Source: Yimella sp. (GTDB lineage Bacteria; Actinomycetota; Actinomycetes; Actinomycetales; Dermatophilaceae). Taken from it: a stretch of DNA of 7,701 nt. The DNA lies in contig JASLFY010000086.1 of assembly GCA_030150425.1 (NCBI GenBank), positions 1 to 7,701 of the forward strand, read 5' to 3'. Both the position numbers and the translations under genes were made by a program. Positions 5,064 through 7,701 of the stretch are shown piece by piece; position 1 is the stretch's first letter, and every line of letters starts with the position of its first letter. Below the pieces are notes generated by a model. The model saw only the letters and a list, made by a program, of their open reading frames with translations, was not told the DNA's origin and did not search any database.

Positions 5064-6416
5064 TCACTGCCAGTCCGGCGGATCGGCCGGCCCGAGAAGT
5101 GGATCGTCGCTCCGGAACGTACGGATCGGCCCGGGGGCGGTGGTCGGTCCTTCGAACCGCACGGTGACCCGCCCCAGGCCGCTGCCCCACACCCATCCGG
5201 CGCCGTGGGTCTCGTGGCGCACGTCCGCGCCCGGCGGGATGCTGGTGGCGTGTTTGCCCCATCCCTCGTCGAGCTCGTGTGCGGTGACCGGTGCGCCGAC
5301 GCCTGGGTCGGGTGAATCGGTGGCCACGGGGTCGGCGTCGTCCCCGAACGCGAACCGCTCCTGTGCGTGCGGCGACAGACCGGACACCCCGAACCCGAGG
5401 AGGCGCAGCCCACCCTGGGTGTCGGCGGCGGCGAGCAGCCGTCGGGCGACCGTCAGCAGGGTGCGGGGGTCGCCGGTCGGATGGAGGGTGCTCTCCGAGC
5501 GAGTGAAGGTCGAGAAATCGCCGTGGCGCACCTTGATGGTCATCGTCCGGGCGAAGGAGCCGTGGTCGAGCAGGCGTGCGGTGACGCGCTCGACCAGGCG
5601 CTGCAGCTCACGGTCGAGCGCGGCCGCGTCGGCCACATCGGTCGGGAAGGTCTCCTCGGCGGAGATGCTCCTCGCCTCGCGCTCGGTCACGACCGGGCGG
5701 TCGTCGCGGGCGAAGGCCATGTGGTGCAAGGCCGTGCCGTGCGACTCACCGAAGATGCTGACGAGGTCCTGAACGGCCATCCGTTGCAGTTCGGCCACCG
5801 TCTCGACCCCGAACCCGCGCAGTCGTTCGGCGGTGACCGGGCCGACTCCCCCGAGCACCCGCACCTTCATCGGTGCGAGCAGTTCCTCCTCGGTGCCGGC
5901 CGGGACGATGACCAGACCGTTCGGCTTGTCGAGCTCGGACGCGATCTTGGCCATCTGCTTGGACGAACCGACGCCGACCGACGCGGTCAGCCCGCCCGTG
6001 GCCAGCTCGATGTCGCCCAGCAGTGTTCGCAGCCGTTGTTCCAGGGCGGATGCACCGAAGTCGTCGAGTTCGCTGTGGTCGAGGTCGACGTACGCCTCGT
6101 CGACCGACACCTGCTCGATGACCGGCGACAGCTCGCGCAGCAGGTCCATCACGATGTGGCTGGAACGTTGGTAGGCACGGAACCGCGGGCTGAGGAAGGC
6201 GGTGCCGGCCGGACACAGACGCCGCGCCTGTGCGGTCGGCATCGCCGACCGGGCTCCGAACGCCCGCGCTTCGTACGACGCCGTCGCCACCACGCCGCGC
6301 GCGCCGGTTCCGCCGACGACCACCGGCCTGCCGCGCAGGCTCGGCTTGTCCCGTTGTTCGACACCGGCGAAGAAGGCGTCCAGGTCGAGGTGGAGCACAC
6401 TCGGTCGCCGTCTCAC
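5064..6416 (-). CDS. dinB: DNA polymerase IV (Y-family translesion polymerase), DinX/DinB1-like
   Basis: This 450-residue polymerase copies past damaged DNA bases with low fidelity. The catalytic core is complete: HLDLDAFFA (9-17) has metal-binding D11 and steric-gate position F16, SYEARAFGARSAMP (47-60) is the finger motif, and SVDEAYVDL (104-112) carries D106 and E107. The helix-hairpin-helix thumb (LGGVGPVTAERLRGFGV) and little-finger domain follow to about residue 350. QERFAF (352-357) could be the sliding-clamp-binding peptide. Beyond the usual core is an extra tail (about 360-450) with PPGADVRHETHGAGWVWGSG and VTVRFEG, a pattern also known in mycobacterial DinX/DinB1. GTG 6416 is the only start after an upstream in-frame TGA; GGAGG almost abuts it. 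The gene lies 41 bp after the helicase gene on the same strand, probably in one operon. I found no LexA (SOS) box upstream within the visible region. Confidence 0.96.
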   Translation of the reverse strand: MRRRPSVLHLDLDAFFAGVEQRDKPSLRGRPVVVGGTGARGVVATASYEARAFGARSAMPTAQARRLCPAGTAFLSPRFRAYQRSSHIVMDLLRELSPVIEQVSVDEAYVDLDHSELDDFGASALEQRLRTLLGDIELATGGLTASVGVGSSKQMAKIASELDKPNGLVIVPAGTEEELLAPMKVRVLGGVGPVTAERLRGFGVETVAELQRMAVQDLVSIFGESHGTALHHMAFARDDRPVVTEREARSISAEETFPTDVADAAALDRELQRLVERVTARLLDHGSFARTMTIKVRHGDFSTFTRSESTLHPTGDPRTLLTVARRLLAAADTQGGLRLLGFGVSGLSPHAQERFAFGDDADPVATDSPDPGVGAPVTAHELDEGWGKHATSIPPGADVRHETHGAGWVWGSGLGRVTVRFEGPTTAPGPIRTFRSDDPLLGPADPPDWQ

Positions 6417-6427
6417 CCCTCCATCAT
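6413..6427 (-). promoter_or_regulatory. Four-codon mini-ORF overlapping the dinB start
   Basis: The minus strand reads ATG ATG GAG GGG TGA, and its stop overlaps the dinB start as GTGA (6416-6413). It contains GGAGGGG, which is too close to the GTG for normal Shine-Dalgarno spacing. Coupled re-initiation could therefore help dinB start. This may be chance; it is noted because the ligase gene shows the same arrangement. Confidence 0.25.
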
Positions 6428-6457
6428 CCCCGGCTCACGATGAGGGTGTGCACCGCC

Positions 6458-7701
6458 TCAGGACCCACCGACGCTGCGGTGGATCACCAGCGGCAGCACC
6501 CGCTCGGCGCCGTGTTCGCGCAGCGAGGCGGCCGCGACGGTCGCCACCCAGCCGGAGGACGTCCGGTCGACGACCAGCAGGACCGTGTGACCGGCGACGT
6601 TCGCCGGCGGGCCACCGGCGAGTTGGTCGCGCCACCCGGCGGCCTCCTGACCGCCCGGCTGGTCACCCGAGACCGGACGGACCGGCCAGCCGGCGTGGGG
6701 GAAACGGCCCACCTCGGCGAGGTGGGCGGCGACCGATTCGGCCAGGTCGGGTCGGCCGATGCTGCCGATCGAGACGGTGCAGGTGGGCCGCTGCGCCCAG
6801 TGGTCCTTCCACCCCGCGAGCGTCTGCACGGCGTGGTCCAACAGGTCTGCGGTCGCGGCGCTCCCGTCGGCGAGGCAGCCGCGCAGCTCGGTGTCCCACT
6901 CCGGAGCGTCGGCGTGGACCAGAACCTGTCCCGGATCCGCGAGCAGCTGCGGCGGGATTCGGCCCTTGATGCCGAACGCGCCACCGGGCCACATCTTGCG
7001 GGGTTCGAGCACGTGACGGGTGGTGCGCAGCGACCGCCGCGTCGCGTTCAGGGTGTCCTCGGAGGGCGCCGACCGCAGACCGTCCGGCAACCCACCGACA
7101 CAGACCGAGCAGCGACCGCAGGGCGCGGCCGTCGGATCGTCGAGAGACTCCTGGAGCAGCTGCATCAGGCAACTCTCGCCACGGATGTAGCGCTGCATGA
7201 TCGCGGCCTCGCGTCGGCGGGTGGCGAGCACCGAGTCGTAGTGGGCGGCGTCGTACGACCACGGTTTGCCGGTGGCGGTCCAGCCGGTCGAGCTGCGCAG
7301 CACGACCTCCTCCACCGCGAGTTGTTTCAGCAACAGTTCGACGCGGGTGCGGCGCAGCCCGGTCTCGGCCTCCAACGTCGGCACCGATTGCGGTTGGTCG
7401 CTCTCCCCCAACGCGGCCAGCAGCCGCTCCACCTCGGCCGGCTTCGGGATCGTCGCGGTCGCGAAGTAGTCCCAGACGTTCTCGTCGGCGGCCGACGGCA
7501 GCAACGCGACGAGGGCGTGGTCGATCGCGCGACCGGCACGACCGACCTGCTGGTAGTACGACACCGGCGAGGGCGGGGCACCGACGTGGACGACGAATCC
7601 GAGATCCGGCTTGTCGTAACCCATACCGAGTGCCGAGGTCGACACCAGCGCCTTCAACCGGTTCGCCCGCAGGTCGTCCTCGAGCTGTTCGCGTTCGGCG
7701 C
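6458..7701 (-). CDS. rqlH: RqlH-type RecQ-like DNA helicase with phosphoribosyltransferase-like tail, 5' end cut by window edge
   Basis: The last 413 residues of an ATP-dependent 3'-5' DNA helicase are present; the full family is about 700 long, so the ATP-binding half lies beyond the right edge. Reading leftward: helicase motif V (TSALGMGYDKPD, 7636-7601), motif VI (YYQQVGRAGR, near 7555-7527), a winged-helix-like segment, and a zinc-type tetracysteine with ESC at about 7171 and CGRCSVC at 7120-7100. A region about 230 residues long follows, ending in HTVLLVVDRTSSGWVATVAAASLREHGAERVLP, which has the shape of a type I phosphoribosyltransferase fold. There is no HRDC domain. This order (RecQ ATPase, four-cysteine module, phosphoribosyltransferase homology) is that of Mycobacterium smegmatis RqlH, which unwinds DNA duplexes. 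The phosphoribosyl-diphosphate loop looks degenerate, so the tail is probably not catalytic. It is upstream of dinB with a 41-bp gap and no terminator between, so a repair operon is likely. Confidence 0.93.
   Translation of the reverse strand, partial: AEREQLEDDLRANRLKALVSTSALGMGYDKPDLGFVVHVGAPPSPVSYYQQVGRAGRAIDHALVALLPSAADENVWDYFATATIPKPAEVERLLAALGESDQPQSVPTLEAETGLRRTRVELLLKQLAVEEVVLRSSTGWTATGKPWSYDAAHYDSVLATRRREAAIMQRYIRGESCLMQLLQESLDDPTAAPCGRCSVCVGGLPDGLRSAPSEDTLNATRRSLRTTRHVLEPRKMWPGGAFGIKGRIPPQLLADPGQVLVHADAPEWDTELRGCLADGSAATADLLDHAVQTLAGWKDHWAQRPTCTVSIGSIGRPDLAESVAAHLAEVGRFPHAGWPVRPVSGDQPGGQEAAGWRDQLAGGPPANVAGHTVLLVVDRTSSGWVATVAAASLREHGAERVLPLVIHRSVGGS

Noticed and set aside
5367..6443. 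Long plus-strand open frame (358 codons) opposite dinB
   Set aside because: It is a shadow of the high-GC codon pattern; the minus strand encodes all polymerase motifs.
6417..6457. SOS (LexA) box upstream of dinB
   Set aside because: No GAAC-N4-GTTC-like palindrome is present in the gap or near the start.
1..7701. CRISPR array, insertion sequence or defence island
   Set aside because: No regularly spaced repeats, terminal inverted repeats, transposase or nuclease-type defence gene was found; the genes are typical core or common accessory functions.

Overview
The window looks like an ordinary chromosomal stretch of a high-GC actinobacterium. The sequence is GC-rich in almost every gene, GTG starts are used beside ATG, one promoter region looks leaderless on both strands, the tRNA gene does not encode its CCA end, and several proteins (LigB-type ligase, RqlH-type helicase, DinX-like polymerase with a C-terminal extension) are of classes best known from Mycobacterium and other Actinobacteria. 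I cannot name the genus. I saw no insertion sequence, phage gene, CRISPR array or other sign of recent transfer.

Layout, left to right. Positions 1-1191 (minus) hold the first 397 residues of an M20-family metallopeptidase, cut by the left edge. It is translationally coupled (TGATG overlap) to the ATP-dependent DNA ligase gene upstream of it (1191-2753, minus). A 44-bp divergent promoter region follows (2754-2797). A single GTAGGGTAC core there can serve as -10 element for both strands. On the plus strand it leads to a leaderless GNAT acetyltransferase gene (2798-3334). On the minus strand it leads to a possible leaderless nine-codon mini-ORF whose stop overlaps the ligase start. A CsoR-like copper operator (3348-3364) and the small copper chaperone gene copZ (3409-3612) come next, closed by a long perfect hairpin that can stop transcription from both sides.

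The rest of the window reads leftward on the minus strand. A secreted GH25 muramidase gene (3676-4596, GTG start) has a structured 5' leader. A tRNA-Leu(GAG) gene (4781-4865) has its own promoter and a cUUCGg-capped terminator. Then come DNA polymerase IV (5064-6416, GTG start) and, 41 bp upstream and on the same strand, the C-terminal 413 residues of an RqlH-type RecQ-like helicase with a phosphoribosyltransferase-like tail (6458 to the right edge).

Functionally, three DNA-repair genes (ligase, translesion polymerase, helicase) lie within 7 kb but in two separate transcription units. The polymerase and helicase probably form one operon. The copper chaperone, muramidase and peptidase are unrelated housekeeping or accessory functions. 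No wholly new system is evident. The most unusual features are at the level of expression signals: the bidirectional leaderless promoter with a coupled mini-ORF, the copper operator on an orphan copZ, and the folded muramidase leader that resembles the 3' part of the c-di-AMP riboswitch.
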